Shown: positions 10,488-21,627 of the stretch, in pieces | Layout: the number at the start of each line of letters is the position of its first letter | Position numbering within the stretch: the stretch's first letter is position 1 | Source of the DNA: Labia minor | Lineage: Eukaryota; Arthropoda; Insecta; Dermaptera; Spongiphoridae | NCBI GenBank assembly: GCA_963082975.1 | Contig: OY720346.1 | Location: 27,646,720 to 27,710,719, forward strand | DNA: 64,000 nt | Direction: 5' to 3' | The notes under the pieces: model-generated | What the model was told of the DNA's origin: nothing | What the model saw: only the letters and a program-made list of their open reading frames with translations | Database searches by the model: none | Position numbers and translations under genes: made by a program

Positions 10488-10800
10488 ATACACACTAAAT
10501 TTCCTTTACATAGGTGTTCTTGGAAGAAGAGAATTTTCAGAATTATATCAAACAAAAGATTAATCATTTTTAATATACAAAGATCATTTTAATTTAGATG
10601 AAGATATATAGTATATTGTACACTATTATAAATATAGATAATTTTTTTTAAAATATAAAATTAAAATAAAAATAAAATATGAGAAATTGATGATAATGTC
10701 AATATTTAAAATAAATAATATAATTTTTATAATAATAAATAAATAAATAGTAAATATTAATAATAAAAAATCGCAAAGTGAGATTGGAAAGAGTAGAGGG

Positions 10801-11547
10801 CAGTGGCGTACCTAGAACTATTGCCGCCCGGGGCGATCTCCAGTTTGCCGCCCTTTTTATTATAAGTCAATCAAATAGTGGTTTTTATAAATTAATACAC
10901 ATAAATAAATTATTAAGTTATTTAATCAATATTAATTAATACACAGAGTACATTTTTTTACACATATTTGTATACTCTCGTAAATATATTAATATAATAT
11001 CTAGCTTTCATACTAGAAAAATCGTGTATAATGCTCTCAAAATTTATATTTATATTTTTAACGCCGGCCCTGTTTTTCAAAAGAAAAATCGATGATTTAA
11101 AAAAATATTGGTATATCACTTCAAAGTAATCATATAAACTTTTCAAAAGAAATGACATTTATAAACTGATATCAAAAAATTTTAGTTAGGAAAAATTGCC
11201 GAACAAAATCGTAAAGATGCGTTTACGAATTCAACGAATTTTAATGAATACAATAAAATAAAATTATTATCCTGTTCTTGGAATTAGAATTCAAAATTTG
11301 CACTAAAATGCATTTATATACACCGAGGAATAATATTCGAAATCATATAGTTAATCATAATTTATATAAATCAAATAGTAAACTTATAATAATCATAATA
11401 ATCATTTATTATTCAAGAAAGAAAAAAAATAAATATGAAATGAATAAGTTGCTTTTTACAACTATAACTAAATATAAAAAATGCCGCCCCAAGATAAGTG
11501 CCGCCCGGTGCGGACCGCACCCCCCCCCCCCCTTAGGTACGCCACTG
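10801..11547. mobile_element. hAT-type MITE with 8-bp target duplication
   Basis: Terminal inverted repeats start CAGTGGCGTACCTA on both strands, followed by GC-rich subterminal blocks containing GCCGCCC. Flanks are GTAGAGGG at 10793-10800 and again at 11548-11555, a perfect 8-bp duplication as made by hAT transposases. A run of 12 C lies by the right end. Near 11053-11062 is GCCGGCCCTG, the usual end of another hAT-like repeat, so a second element may be nested. The interior is A/T-rich and non-coding. Confidence 0.9.
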
Positions 11548-11598
11548 GTAGAGGGTGATGTAAACATAGAATAGAATATAGAGAATTGTAAAGCTTAC

Positions 11599-11709
11599 CT
11601 TAAACCCTTTGTACCATTCCTTAATTGTTGCTTCATCATATCTTGTATGTGATTTAAGAAAGTCCATGTCTTCTTTAGACAATTTGTCTTTACTCCCGAA
11701 GCAGCCCAT
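11599..11709 (-). CDS. First coding exon of a neuronal calcium sensor-like EF-hand protein
   Basis: ATG at 11709 opens 37 codons beginning [14 protein letters not shown] and ending [14 protein letters not shown], followed at once by GTAAGC, a good splice donor in phase 0. NCS/visinin-like proteins share a Met-Gly-x-x-x-Ser myristoylation start, an early LSKEDxxFL helix and the EWYKGF motif before EF-hand 1. Cys3 next to the myristoylated Gly suggests possible dual acylation. Such proteins bind calcium and act at neuronal membranes. The rest (four EF-hands, about 150 more residues) was not recognised on this strand down to position 1, so it probably lies beyond the window. Sequence just upstream of the ATG is AT-rich and may be 5' UTR. 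The member of the family (NCS-2-like, frequenin, neurocalcin) cannot be fixed from 37 residues. Confidence 0.8.
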
Positions 11710-11919
11710 TTTCTGAGTGTGAAGTTACAAAATTCGATACTCAATCGAAAATAATGCTTTCTGAAACATACATCCATCGAAAAAATAATATTAGATGTAA
11801 TGTATTGTAATATATAGGCATAAAGGTGCATTTTGGTGTACAATGGTGGGGGCAAGACTGTTTATTGAGCGCATGAGAGAGAGTATAAGGATGGTTCTAG
11901 AATTCTTGTTTTAAAAAAC

Positions 11920-12207
11920 TCATAAAGATGCTACCCATCTGGTCCTCATATGATATACCTCTTCGTTACCCAAGAGGGAGTGAGGGGTGGACAATTTTGC
12001 CAAGCGGCATTGGAGGGAATGATGACCATCTACATTTTTAGACATTTTTTGATCATTCTTGGATTGAGGGTAAGGGAGGTGACAAAAAACTACAAGGATC
12101 ATCCCATTGAGCGAGGAAGCTGTTGCCTGCACAGATAAGACGACATGATACCTTGAAGAAAATATCCAAGAATCATCAATTGAAGTCCCAGTGTTCCCCG
12201 AACTCAT
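11920..12207 (-). CDS. Unrecognised 95-codon ORF upstream of the calcium-sensor exon
   Basis: Runs from MSSGNTGTSIDDSWIFSSR to a TGA. The block is GC-richer than its surroundings and lies 0.2-0.5 kb upstream of the calcium-sensor start on the same strand. No domain is recognisable. After SSR the sequence AGGTATCATG could be a donor, so it may be a leader exon or promoter-proximal sequence rather than a protein. A 62-codon ORF on the other strand overlaps it, so coding status is doubtful. Confidence 0.25.
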   Translation of the reverse strand: MSSGNTGTSIDDSWIFSSRYHVVLSVQATASSLNGMILVVFCHLPYPQSKNDQKMSKNVDGHHSLQCRLAKLSTPHSLLGNEEVYHMRTRWVASL

Positions 12208-12214
12208 TATTGAT

Positions 12215-13735
12215 TTGAATAACAGTTAAGTGGTCGACCAATATTTAAATAATTGCAATTGCTTAATGAAACTCAATTCCATTAATTTAATCTTCCTATT
12301 TCTAACGGTACCATTGAATTTCTTCAATTTCATATTAATTTCATTGTTATCTATTGTTATCATATTAATTCTTCTATTTTTATTAAATACATAATTTTTA
12401 GTATAATTTTATATTTGAATTTTTTAATTTGAACGAATTCAATTTTATCATTTCCCTTATCAACCTTCGCAGATGCAATACCCAATTATTATTCTAAATT
12501 TAACCAGAGTGCTACCAAATTAATTTAAACTTATTTTCAACCCATTTTTTCTTATAAAACACCATACCTAAGTCATCCAATATACGACAGTATATTTTAT
12601 ATATATGTTCTTGTGTGCATGTATATAATTTATAAATTATAGTTATTAAAAATATACAGGATGACATTTCTAATATTCGAATGTTGATGTTTGTGTTTAA
12701 GTAAAATATAGGAGAGGAAACTTTTATATTACTATGTTACTAGTATTATATCAATAGAATTAGACGGTTTATTAGAAGACATGATACATATGTTAGTCAA
12801 CTTTAATCTAGTAAACTAATTATATTATATTATAACAAACATTAAACACACTTCCAGTTCTATTGAAAGGGATACCAATTTTTATTGAAAACAATTAATT
12901 TTCCATTTAATGTTTTTATTTACTGCTTAAAAGTTAATTCATTTTTCTCATGAATCTATTTAAATAAATTAATTAAAAGCCGAAAATTATTAAAATATAT
13001 TGGTATTAGAAATTTAAAAAGAGATTCATAATTTTATCACTGGAGAAGTTAAGAGAATTCTAAATGCAGTCCTTGAAAATCGATTAACATTATATAAAAA
13101 AATTAAATATAGTATAATAAAAAATAGTTGTATATATGAGGTTTAAACTGAATTAATTTTTTTTAAAACACGATTAAGTATTGATTTAATCATTTTACTA
13201 ACAACTTTAATTTTACTGAATAGTAATAATCAAATAATTCGTGACTTCAATCTAGAAAGGTCGGATTGATCTATCAGATCAAATAATGTTGAATTACACA
13301 TCGAAGGAAGACTATTAGTCATAAAGATGTTGTCTATATATGCGGACACTATCTGAATTATCAAAAGATTTCTCCCTTTGAATAAAATGCTGCGAAATAC
13401 TTACCTACTTCTAACCAATCCTACAATTATACAATGTATTCATATTCATATAAAATTCATTAATATAAATAATTACTTATATTGCATAAAAATTATTCTT
13501 AATTGCAGTAAAAACATTGTTTTATCCTTTAAACGCATATTTTGGATTTTTGAGGTATGATGCCACTTTAATTCAATAGCCCATTCAACCGATATTATTA
13601 AAAATAGAAGGAGCAATAAGTTCGGATAATTTTTTAATCAATGTATTTAAACTTAAAGAGTTACACACAATCTTTATTAATAACAAAATAAAACCCCCAA
13701 GAAATAGATTTAGGAAAATATAAAATATTTATATA
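12215..13735. other. AT-rich stretch, nothing recognised
   Basis: No repeat family, terminal repeat or convincing exon seen. If the gene model at 11.6 kb is right, this is upstream flank or leader intron. Confidence 0.5.
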
Positions 13736-13739
13736 TCTC

Positions 13740-13960
13740 GGTGTCTCTACGGAACTGGAAAGTTCTTGGTCGAAGCAACCACATTTCTCCTTATCCTCAG
13801 CTTCACCCATCCAACTCTCTCCAATTTTCTTCCATCTCGCTTATGTTCCTTCCTACATGGATCTACATAGATCTAAAGACATGAAAATTCTAAACTTACG
13901 CTACTCAAATTTGCCATTGCAAAACGAGCATATTCCTTGATAAATATCTTATATACATAA
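13740..13960 (-). pseudogene. non-LTR retrotransposon C-terminal fragment
   Basis: Minus-strand reading gives CRKEHKRDGRKLERVGWVKLR followed by RRNVVASTKNF. This matches the end of the lineage seen at 37310 (RNVVVAAKNF) and 48300. Frames shift and stops interrupt upstream. Confidence 0.55.
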
Positions 13961-13964
13961 GATA

Positions 13965-15340
13965 ATTTTTTTCTTCCATATAAAACTAAAATTAATTAAT
14001 TTAATTGATGAATTAATATTTGAAAAACTGTATAATCATCAATTGGCGAATATATTTTTGATAATAAATAGTTGTAATATCTTTCTTTAACAAAAACTAG
14101 ATTTCTTGAAATTTCAATAAAACAAATAGCTTGTCTTATTTTAATTCAATAAAAAATAAAATAATTTTTTTTTAATAAATTACCTTAGAAAATTTTTTTG
14201 AAAAATGAAACCGTAATATAAATTTCTACTAAATTTGTATTTCCATACACTAAAGAGCAATGAATTATTTATGAGATTTATTTTAAAAAAATAGGAATAT
14301 CCTTTTTCCTTATAACAAATTCATTTTGCTTTTGTTCTTAAATCATATGGCAGAGCTCTCTGATGAACTTTTAAAACAAACCCTCCTTAATTATCTGTAT
14401 CTTTAGAGGTAATATTTTCTTCCCTCCCTGTGATGAGTATATATTATAATTTTTTATCTTTTATTATAATATTCACTACTAACAAATTAACTAAAAATCA
14501 TAGTGAATGAGCACATTACCACTATTTTGATGGTCGCCCATTTCATGCCGGGACGCTCTCCACTTTTCACTTAATATAAACATCACAGACCATCTAAAGA
14601 TGGGCTGTTCAGCCTAGGGGCGCCTCGAACGTAAAGACGAAAAATTTTTAAATATGATTAAACAAAAAATAAAATGCAGGTTAATAGGAATTTCAATTTA
14701 ATTTAATTCAAAATAATTTTATTTATAACTCCAATGAAATATTAAAAAATTATATTTAAGAATGTTAATGTCTAGGTTTTAGTGACGCGAGATTATCAAA
14801 ATCTGCCGCCAAATTATTACAAATGTGAAGAGGCTCTTAAACATTTCAGACTTTTTTTTCCCTCAATTTTTTCAATTTGGTTCTTAAAAAAAGGTGAACC
14901 GTTTTTGGGACCACTTTTTTTTTAATATGGTAAACTTTTATATTTATCTTTTTCTTTGTGTGACGCCAATTTTTTAAAACGTTAAAAGTGTGCCGCGGTA
15001 ATCGAAGATCAATTTCAATTGACAATTAAGAAAACGAAGAAAGAAAGAAAAATTGGATTATCCCAGTGTAGGGGGGTGATAAAAAAAAGTCATGCTTTGA
15101 GATAGGCAAATCCTCAAAGAAAAGAAGAGAGAAAATAGAGTGAAAATAAGATAAAAAGAGAGAATTAGTGTCAGGGATATAAGGCTAATATGCCTCTAAT
15201 AAAATCAACAAGTCCAACAAAAGTCTAGAAAGAAAGAGAGCATATTTGTTTTTGTTGTTTTTTAACTAATAAATCTTTTAAAAAATTAAATTCGAAATCA
15301 CACGTTTTCATAATTGTGGATGAAATACATAGGTTTATAT
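13965..15340. other. AT-rich stretch with two denser patches
   Basis: No coding features. A denser patch at 14520-14640 contains GGTCGCCCATTTCATG and, 80 bp on, CATCTAAAGATGGGCTG, a loose inverted similarity that may be a worn MITE. 14780-15000 holds CTGCCGCC and GTGCCGCGG in poor context. Confidence 0.4.
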
Positions 15341-15344
15341 CTAT

Positions 15345-15560
15345 CTATATATATATATATAAAAGTGAAAGGTGGGTATGTTTGTACTCGGCTGTTGATT
15401 GGTTGATGGATCCAAGAGGTGGAGGTAAAGTTTCTAAGGAAACAAACAAACTATCAACAAACCTCAGTGCCAGTCACTCAAGTGCTGCGGAATTCATTTG
15501 CAATCCCCATGTTTTTCCCAATTATATGTTGCATGTTCGCGAGTAGGTACAAAACAACAT
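15345..15560 (+). mobile_element. Possible Helitron-like 5' end
   Basis: ATATATATATATAAAAGTGAAAGG then a T/G-rich block is the form seen at 5' ends of many arthropod Helitron-like repeats. No matching 3' end was found. The 76-codon ORF here has no recognisable product. Confidence 0.3.
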
Positions 15561-15719
15561 TTGTTTATTTACGCACCAAGTGGAAAAATTGAGAACGTTT
15601 GGAAAAGCATTCGTATGACTCAATAGATCCGGATAAACTTTTTAAAATTTTTTTTTTTGATTTTCAAATTTGTCTTCAAGTAGTAAAGAAAGAGTAAGAA
15701 GCGGAAATAAATTGTCAGA

Positions 15720-16240
15720 AATTTTCGAAATTCTGAATGGGATACACTATCACCAATTTTATTTAATTTAGCATTTGAGTATATGATACACAAATTGGGG
15801 AAAAAAATCACTCGAAATGCAATTAAACAAAAAAATTCAAAAATTAGGGTAAGCAGACGTTTGAAATATTATAAAGATTGCAATTGCAATTAAGGATAGC
15901 ATAAAAAAATTAATTGAGGCAGGAAATAAGATGGGGATTGAAATTAATAGGGATAAAACAAAATATTTAGTAAGAGAGAAAAACATTATTAACACACAAA
16001 GACTAAACATACAAAATGTAGAATTTGAAAATGTAGAAAAATTTAAATACTTAAATTCTGTATTACAAAGGATAATAATATTGTATAAGAATTTAAATCG
16101 AGGTCGCAATCGGGTAATGACTATTATCATACAGTAAAGAGGCTTATCTCATCAAAACTTTTATCAAAATGGATGACAATTGAAATATTTAAAACAATTA
16201 TTTTGCCTGTTGTATTATATGGGTGGTCTGAACAGCTAGT
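15720..16240 (+). pseudogene. non-LTR reverse transcriptase fragment
   Basis: Three frames together read LSPILFNLAFEYMIHK (about 15745-15792, palm motif region), GIEINRDKTKYLV then FENVEKFKYLN (15934-16056, the stretch after the YADD box) and LISSKLLSKWMTIEIFKTIIL-like plus LPVVLYGW (16140-16235). This is the correct order for an RTE-like reverse transcriptase. The YADD box region (about 15850-15880) is frameshifted. Inactive remnant. Confidence 0.8.
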
Positions 16241-16430
16241 AAGTATACTGTATACTGTATATTGAAAATTATAGAAATTGTTGAATAATATTAAACAATA
16301 TAAACTCTAAGAGTTGTTTATTTAATGAGTATAGCTAGCCTCATTTTTCAATAGAAATCATTTTTATTCGTCTAAATGAAAAAATCTGAATTGAATCAAT
16401 AATGATAAATTAATAAATATTAAGGTGACC

Positions 16431-16590
16431 ATTTTTTGAAAAAATTTTGAAAAAAGTACGAAATGTCCTAAATATTTCAAAAAAAGGGACAGATATCAAA
16501 AGGAGGACAGTTAGGAGGACACTTACAAAAGGAGGACAGAGCTTACAAATGGAGGAATGTCCTCCCTAAAGGAGGACGGTTGTTCACCTT
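16431..16590. mobile_element. Short hAT-type MITE
   Basis: Begins TAAGGTGACCA and ends TGTTCACCTT. The 8 bases ATAAATAT precede it (16423-16430) and follow it (16591-16598). The interior has five copies of GGAGGAC or close variants, giving an internal hairpin. Some doubt arises because the flank is A/T-rich. Confidence 0.7.
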
Positions 16591-16761
16591 ATAAATATAT
16601 ATTAAAATATATAATTTATTTAATCAACAACAAAAAGTATGTTAAATTTGGACAATGAATTATAATTTTTTTTTAAAAAAAATAAAATAATTTCGATTAG
16701 AAAAAAAATATTGTGTTTAAGACCGAGTAAAAATCTTGTCTACGATATGTATGGTTTAGAT

Positions 16762-17048
16762 CAGAGGTGGCCAACCCAAATGATCTTGCGGGCCACTTTG
16801 GAAATGCATCATAACTTCGCGGGCCGCATATAAAATTATACATACCCATATTAGATTTAGACCCATTGTAGATATTGTTTGGTGTGACAAATTGAAAAAT
16901 AATGAATTTTTATTATGTTTACTATTATTTTTACATATAAACATATATAATATAATAATAATGATAAAAGTGTGATGAATCTCGCGGGCCGCAAAAATGT
17001 TTACGGCGGGCCACATGCGGCCCGCGGGCCGCGGGTTGGCCACCCCTG
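16762..17048. mobile_element. hAT MITE with GGCCGC-rich ends
   Basis: Ends are CAGAGGTGGCCAACCC and GGGTTGGCCACCCCTG, with subterminal GCGGGCC repeats. The 8-bp duplication GTTTAGAT is perfect (16754-16761 and 17049-17056). The A/T core is non-coding; the 95-codon minus ORF is the MITE read through. Confidence 0.92.
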
Positions 17049-17203
17049 GTTTAGATATTCATTATTAATGAGATATAAATTTTCTTGAAATAACTATTTT
17101 GTATATTTTTTAATACAAAATAATTAAAAATTTAATTAAAAAGTATTCATTTATTTTGTTTCGCTAATATTTAAAAATGTTAACTTTCAACGATTCAATT
17201 TCA

Positions 17204-17207
<4 letters not shown>

Positions 17208-17239
<32 letters not shown>
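17208..17239. repeat. (TA)n microsatellite
   Basis: About 16 uninterrupted TA units. Similar runs occur at about 21593-21624, 27391-27416, 28219-28249, 57217-57244 and 58633-58672. Confidence 0.95.
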
Positions 17240-17242
<3 letters not shown>

Positions 17243-17678
17243 GAGTGGGGATTAAATTATATAAATCAATATATTCTATGTTTTAATTGATTTATTAAAG
17301 TAGATATATTAATGTTATTTTTTTGAAACAAAAGAATAATTAGGAATTATTATGGAATAATATTTTTTTGAAATCCTCTTTCAACCTAATACCCAGAGGA
17401 CATGAATAAAAAAAGCCAATGTAAAAAAAAAAAACTAATTCCTTTCTTGTCATCCATATCTGTTAATGTAGATATATTATGTCCTGAAGCAATTGGGTAA
17501 CTCTTTTGTAAAAAAGGGAAAATATCTGTTTTTCTCTCTATAATTTTTAATGATATATCAATTAAAATTAACTGGATGGTATGTAACTTTTCGAGTAGAC
17601 TAATAATAATTAAAATTAATATTTTTCAATAGAAAACTTTATCTTTTAGAGGTTAGACCAGTGTTATTCATCCTTTTT

Positions 17679-18226
17679 ACTATCTCGTCAGAGATAGTAT
17701 TGCGATCACGAAAATTTTCGATGTCGAGATTTTGTTGTTTTTATACGTTTTGAAAGCCCTTGAGTCATTTCACTAAGGTTGAGAAAAATGTCTGTATGTA
17801 GACAAGATTACGCAAAAACGATTTGAGTTAGAATAATGAAATTTGGTACACGGGCAATATTCCAAATTCGTAGTTTTCTCTCAACTTTTGAGAAATGTAG
17901 CTCATCCGGAAGTGGGTCATTACCTACCATATTTTGATTTTATTTCCTCTAAACTGACCGTAAAAATAAAAATAAACGTTTGATAGTTTTTCACATGATT
18001 AAAAATTGTATAAAACTGCTATATATATGGAATTTCAGCTTGATTGAATCGCTGAAAATTTTTTTTAACACTGCAAATCACGCGCCAGCACGTGACGTGG
18101 TGCCATCAACAAAGAAGAAATATTATTTATTAATTTTAATTTATAATTTAAATAATTTAATTTAAATATAATATATGTTATTTAATCCAATTCAAATTGC
18201 GAGATTTTCGAGTGGAGACACTCCAG
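17679..18226 (+). mobile_element. Family A copy 2
   Basis: Starts ACTATCTCGTCAGAGATAGT after TTTTT, a complete 5' hairpin, and ends GAGTGGAGACACTCCAG before ATTTTT. The microsatellite is reduced to CTGTATGTAG and the 3' CGAGATAGT arm is damaged (GCGAGATTTTCG). Confidence 0.85.
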
Positions 18227-18239
18227 ATTTTTATACCAT

Positions 18240-18590
18240 GCGCAGGACCTAAAAACATAAAATGTCCCTACATGTTACATATGCATAATTTCTAATATTG
18301 AAAATTTTTAATTGTTCATTAAGTAGCTTCAATGATCTCTCATCAACTTTTTCTATTGCCCCCACCCTCCCGGACAGTCAAATTGTCCCTCTATCATGTC
18401 GGGAACCACTGGATTAGACAAAACAAAAAAATGATCACTTTTATTTCTATAAATCTAAACCACGAAGCAAAATTGAAATTGAAAATTAGATTATTTATAG
18501 ATTTCATATATATCCCATATATATCCTATCCTATTATGTTGCGCGAACGATTTAATATATTAAAAGATTCTGCACATTTCTATATGAATC
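18240..18590. other. Unassigned stretch
   Basis: Contains ATGTCCC / TTGTCCCT words and a CCCCCACCCTCCCGGAC patch at 18358-18375 but no recognisable gene or repeat end. Confidence 0.4.
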
Positions 18591-18599
18591 TCTTAATAT

Positions 18600-18830
18600 A
18601 ATTATAATCATAAAATCAGGGAAAATACGATTAGCGGGACACGTGACTCGAATAAGCGAGAAGTTTGTAATAAGAAAATCAATTGGAAAATGATAGATGG
18701 ATAGATCAAGGACACGTGCAAATAATTTAAAGGTAAATGTGATAAAATTAGAAGGTGGGGAAATTTTCGTGATCAAGAATTTTCGAGTTCAATTACGTCA
18801 AAGAGTTAGATAGATATTAATCTAATAACT
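18600..18830 (+). pseudogene. non-LTR retrotransposon C-terminal fragment
   Basis: Reads KIRLAGHVTRISEKFVIRK, then DRSRTRANNLKVNVIKLEGG and a basic end. This corresponds to the family pattern (R)LxxAGHVxRM ... GRPRTRWxDNLKxD. Two stops interrupt. Order and spacing fit an RTE-like ORF2 tail. Confidence 0.55.
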
Positions 18831-18989
18831 AATAAAGAAATAATTTTTTATATTGCGTTTAAATTATTAATTTTGATATACTTTGTTAGTATTTAGTTTT
18901 TTTTATTTTAGTTCATAAAATTAAATGATTGAGTCACATTTGAATGTAAAATTTATATTTGTAATAATATATAGGATTATGAGATACAT

Positions 18990-19140
18990 TTCTAATATGT
19001 GATAGCCCTCTACAGCCTCTGTATGACCTAACTTCCATGCGAATTCCCTAATCAAATGATTCTTAGGGATTAATTATAACCAAGGAAATAACAAATTACC
19101 TCTTTTCACAATCCCTGAGGAAAGCAAAAAGCATTAATTG
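18990..19140. other. Unexplained higher-complexity island
   Basis: Balanced composition, no ORF, several homeodomain-like TAAT cores (CTAATCAAATG, GGATTAATTATAACC). Could be a conserved non-coding element; nothing proves it. Confidence 0.3.
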
Positions 19141-19314
19141 CTGTCAAGTGATAAACATGTATTTTTACTTAATTTTAAAGACAATCAATAAACATAGAAA
19201 TTATTCATTGTATATCGTAGTTTACATTCTTTTTTCAAGTTTTATATTACTTAATTCAAATTTATAAAATTTTTATGAAAATAACTAATGTTATTTTTTG
19301 AAGTGCCTTTATAG

Positions 19315-19636
19315 CAAGGATGTCCAACCTTTTAATTTAATGGGCCACATCGCAAACTTAAATATTTAACTGGGCCGCAAAATTACCAGAATATGTTAAG
19401 CCTAGCTAGTGAATGTCTCAAAACTTATGGAGATTTTTGGGGATAGAGGTGGTTTTTTGTTTTTGAATGTTTGGAATTTTTGGGGATAGAGGTGGTTTTT
19501 TGTTTTTGAATGTTGATGCCTTTTTTTTATAGCCTCGAAGTTATAGGTCCCTTGCCGGACTGTGAATTCTTTAAAATTTAACTCAAAAATGAGTGGGCCG
19601 CAATGCGGCCCGCGGGCCGCGAGTTGGACATCCCTG
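19315..19636. mobile_element. hAT MITE related to 16762-17048
   Basis: Ends CAAGGATGTCCAACC and GAGTTGGACATCCCTG, subterminal GGGCCGC/GCGGCCCGCGGGCC. The duplication CTTTATAG is perfect at 19307-19314 and 19637-19644. Contains a 59-bp-scale internal direct repeat around GGGGATAGAGGTGG (19440 and 19483). Confidence 0.92.
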
Positions 19637-19649
19637 CTTTATAGTGATA

Positions 19650-20230
19650 CAACGATAGGCCTAATATTAAATATCCCAATACTTTCGCTGGTCCCAGATT
19701 GTGGAGAAATAAAAGATTCTGCATGACTATGCAATTTTTGTTCTGGAACTTAATTAATATACTCAAATGAGAAATAATTCCCATTTTCATGTATATTTCA
19801 GAAATTTTTAATACATTTTTTAAACATAAGAATCTGTATTGTTTTAAATATTATATTTTGAATTTATAATTGTAATGAATTAAACAATTTTTATTGTAAA
19901 TAAAATTAATATATTTCCAAATACATGGTTTTCAGAAATATTGTCTTTAAACATCACTCTCGGTTTTCCTATTTAATTAGTGCCTAAGAGGCTTCTAGTG
20001 AAAAATAACCTAAACTCTGTTTAATAAAGATGTAAAACGAAAATTAAATAATTTTAAACTAGACCTCGTATAAAAGTTTTAATATTATTAAAAGTTGAAT
20101 GATATATCTACTTTTAAATATTTTCTAATTTATATTCGAGATATGTTGCTTACACAATTTAATATTTTCTTTTTATTGATTGGATTAATTTTATGAGGAC
20201 ATAAATTTATGTTGTGAAGCAGGCTTATTG
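19650..20230. other. AT-rich stretch, nothing recognised
   Basis: No gene or repeat end seen. Confidence 0.5.
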
Positions 20231-20237
20231 AAAAAAT

Positions 20238-20830
20238 CTGGAGTGTCTCCACTCGACTATCTCGCAAATTTGAATTGGATTAAATAACATATATTAATTT
20301 AAATTAAATTAAATTAATTAAATTATAAATTAAAATTAATAAATAATATTTATTAAACCAGCGCATGTTTGACTCTTTGTTGATGGCACCACGTCACGTG
20401 TTGGCGCGTGAGATTTGCAGTGTTAAAAAATTAATTCTGGTACTTCAGCAAATAAATCAAGCTGAAATTCTAGATATAGCAGTTTTATACAATTTTTAAT
20501 CATGAGAAAAACTATCAAACATATACCTTTATTTTTACGGTCACTTTAGAGGAAAAAAAAAATCAAAACGTTGAAGGTAATGACTAATGACCCTCTTCCG
20601 GTTGAGCTACATTTCTCAAAAGTTGATTGAAATTTATGAATTTTGAATACCAAATTTCATCATTTTAGCTCAAACCGTTTTTGCGTAATCTTGGTTACAT
20701 ACATACATACACACACACATTTTTCTCAACCTTAGTGAAAATGATTCAGGAACCTTCAAAACGTATAAAAACATCAAAATCTCATCATCGAAAATTTTCG
20801 TGATCGCAATACTATCTCTGGCGAGATAGT
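20238..20830 (-). mobile_element. Family A copy 3, inverted
   Basis: Full-length on the minus strand: 5' hairpin ACTATCTC-GCCA-GAGATAGT at 20830-20811, microsatellite (TGTATGTA type), 3' CGAGATAGT arm, then GAGTGGAGACACTCCAG ending at 20238 beside ATTTTTT. The 5' stem is 8 bp with a different loop from other copies. Confidence 0.9.
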
Positions 20831-20839
20831 AAAATTCTT

Positions 20840-21589
20840 GATGATAAAATGTTGCCGTAAAACAAACGTATATTATCTTGATTTTTTTTATTTACTACTT
20901 GTTATCTAAATATAATTATTCGAGATTGTTTTAATAATATAATACATTATTTTAAACTATTTTTATAAGTTTGCTTTAACGGCTCTCATTCAACGTTCAT
21001 TAAGGTCCGTTGAAATTTCCCCCACCTCTTCAAAAACTTTTCATTAATTAACATCGTAATTTCTTGTTAAAGTTGAGAATTTTCCCCTCCTAAATATTTC
21101 TCTCTCTATCCTTCGATCCACCCTTCCTAACCAACTGAAGAGAAGACATTCTCTCTAATAACCATCATTTTCCAAAATGTCTCTCTCTCTCTCTCTCTCT
21201 ATGTCTGTCTCTCTTTCAATAATTTTTTCTGCTATCATTTTGCTATATAGTATAAAGTTAAAGAGAGAGAAAAACTTTTTAAATAAAGATTTTTTTTCTT
21301 CTCTTGTTCCTCTCCGAGTCTTATCTCTTATTTTTTCCACTCTCATTTCACTTTTTGGTTTGCTCTAATTGAATCCTATATTCTGGATTGTAATTTAAAT
21401 AAATGAGTCATTAAGAATATAATTGGAATTAGTTATGCAAATTTCAAGTGGGCTTAATCAAATGTTTACTTATATATCCATAGCTTTTAGGATATGCATA
21501 CATTGTAGATATTTGTTTTAACAATAAATATATGTTTCATTTACTTAATCTATTTATTATATTTTATTTTCTCTATGAAGAAATTTCGT

Positions 21590-21627
<38 letters not shown>

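Larger units (their letters stand above)
5893..10491 (+). mobile_element. Ty3/gypsy-type LTR retrotransposon, non-autonomous (gag-protease only)
   Basis: Element 5897-10487 is flanked by a 4-bp target duplication ATAC (5893-5896 and 10488-10491). It has 5' LTR, primer site directly after the LTR, about 600 bp of A/T leader, a 600-codon gag-protease ORF, purine tract and 3' LTR. The LTRs start TGTAACG and end CGTTACA, a 7-bp inverted repeat, and I see no difference between them, so the insertion is recent. Reverse transcriptase, RNase H and integrase catalytic domains are missing: the frame runs from the protease linker to an integrase-like tail LRKRGRPK. Mobility would need a full-length relative. 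Family placement rests on the protease and linker motifs. Confidence 0.92.

Noticed and set aside
21155-21368. Overlapping 63-codon ORFs on both strands
   Set aside because: Generated by the (CT)n microsatellite, giving Ser-Leu and Arg-Glu repeats.
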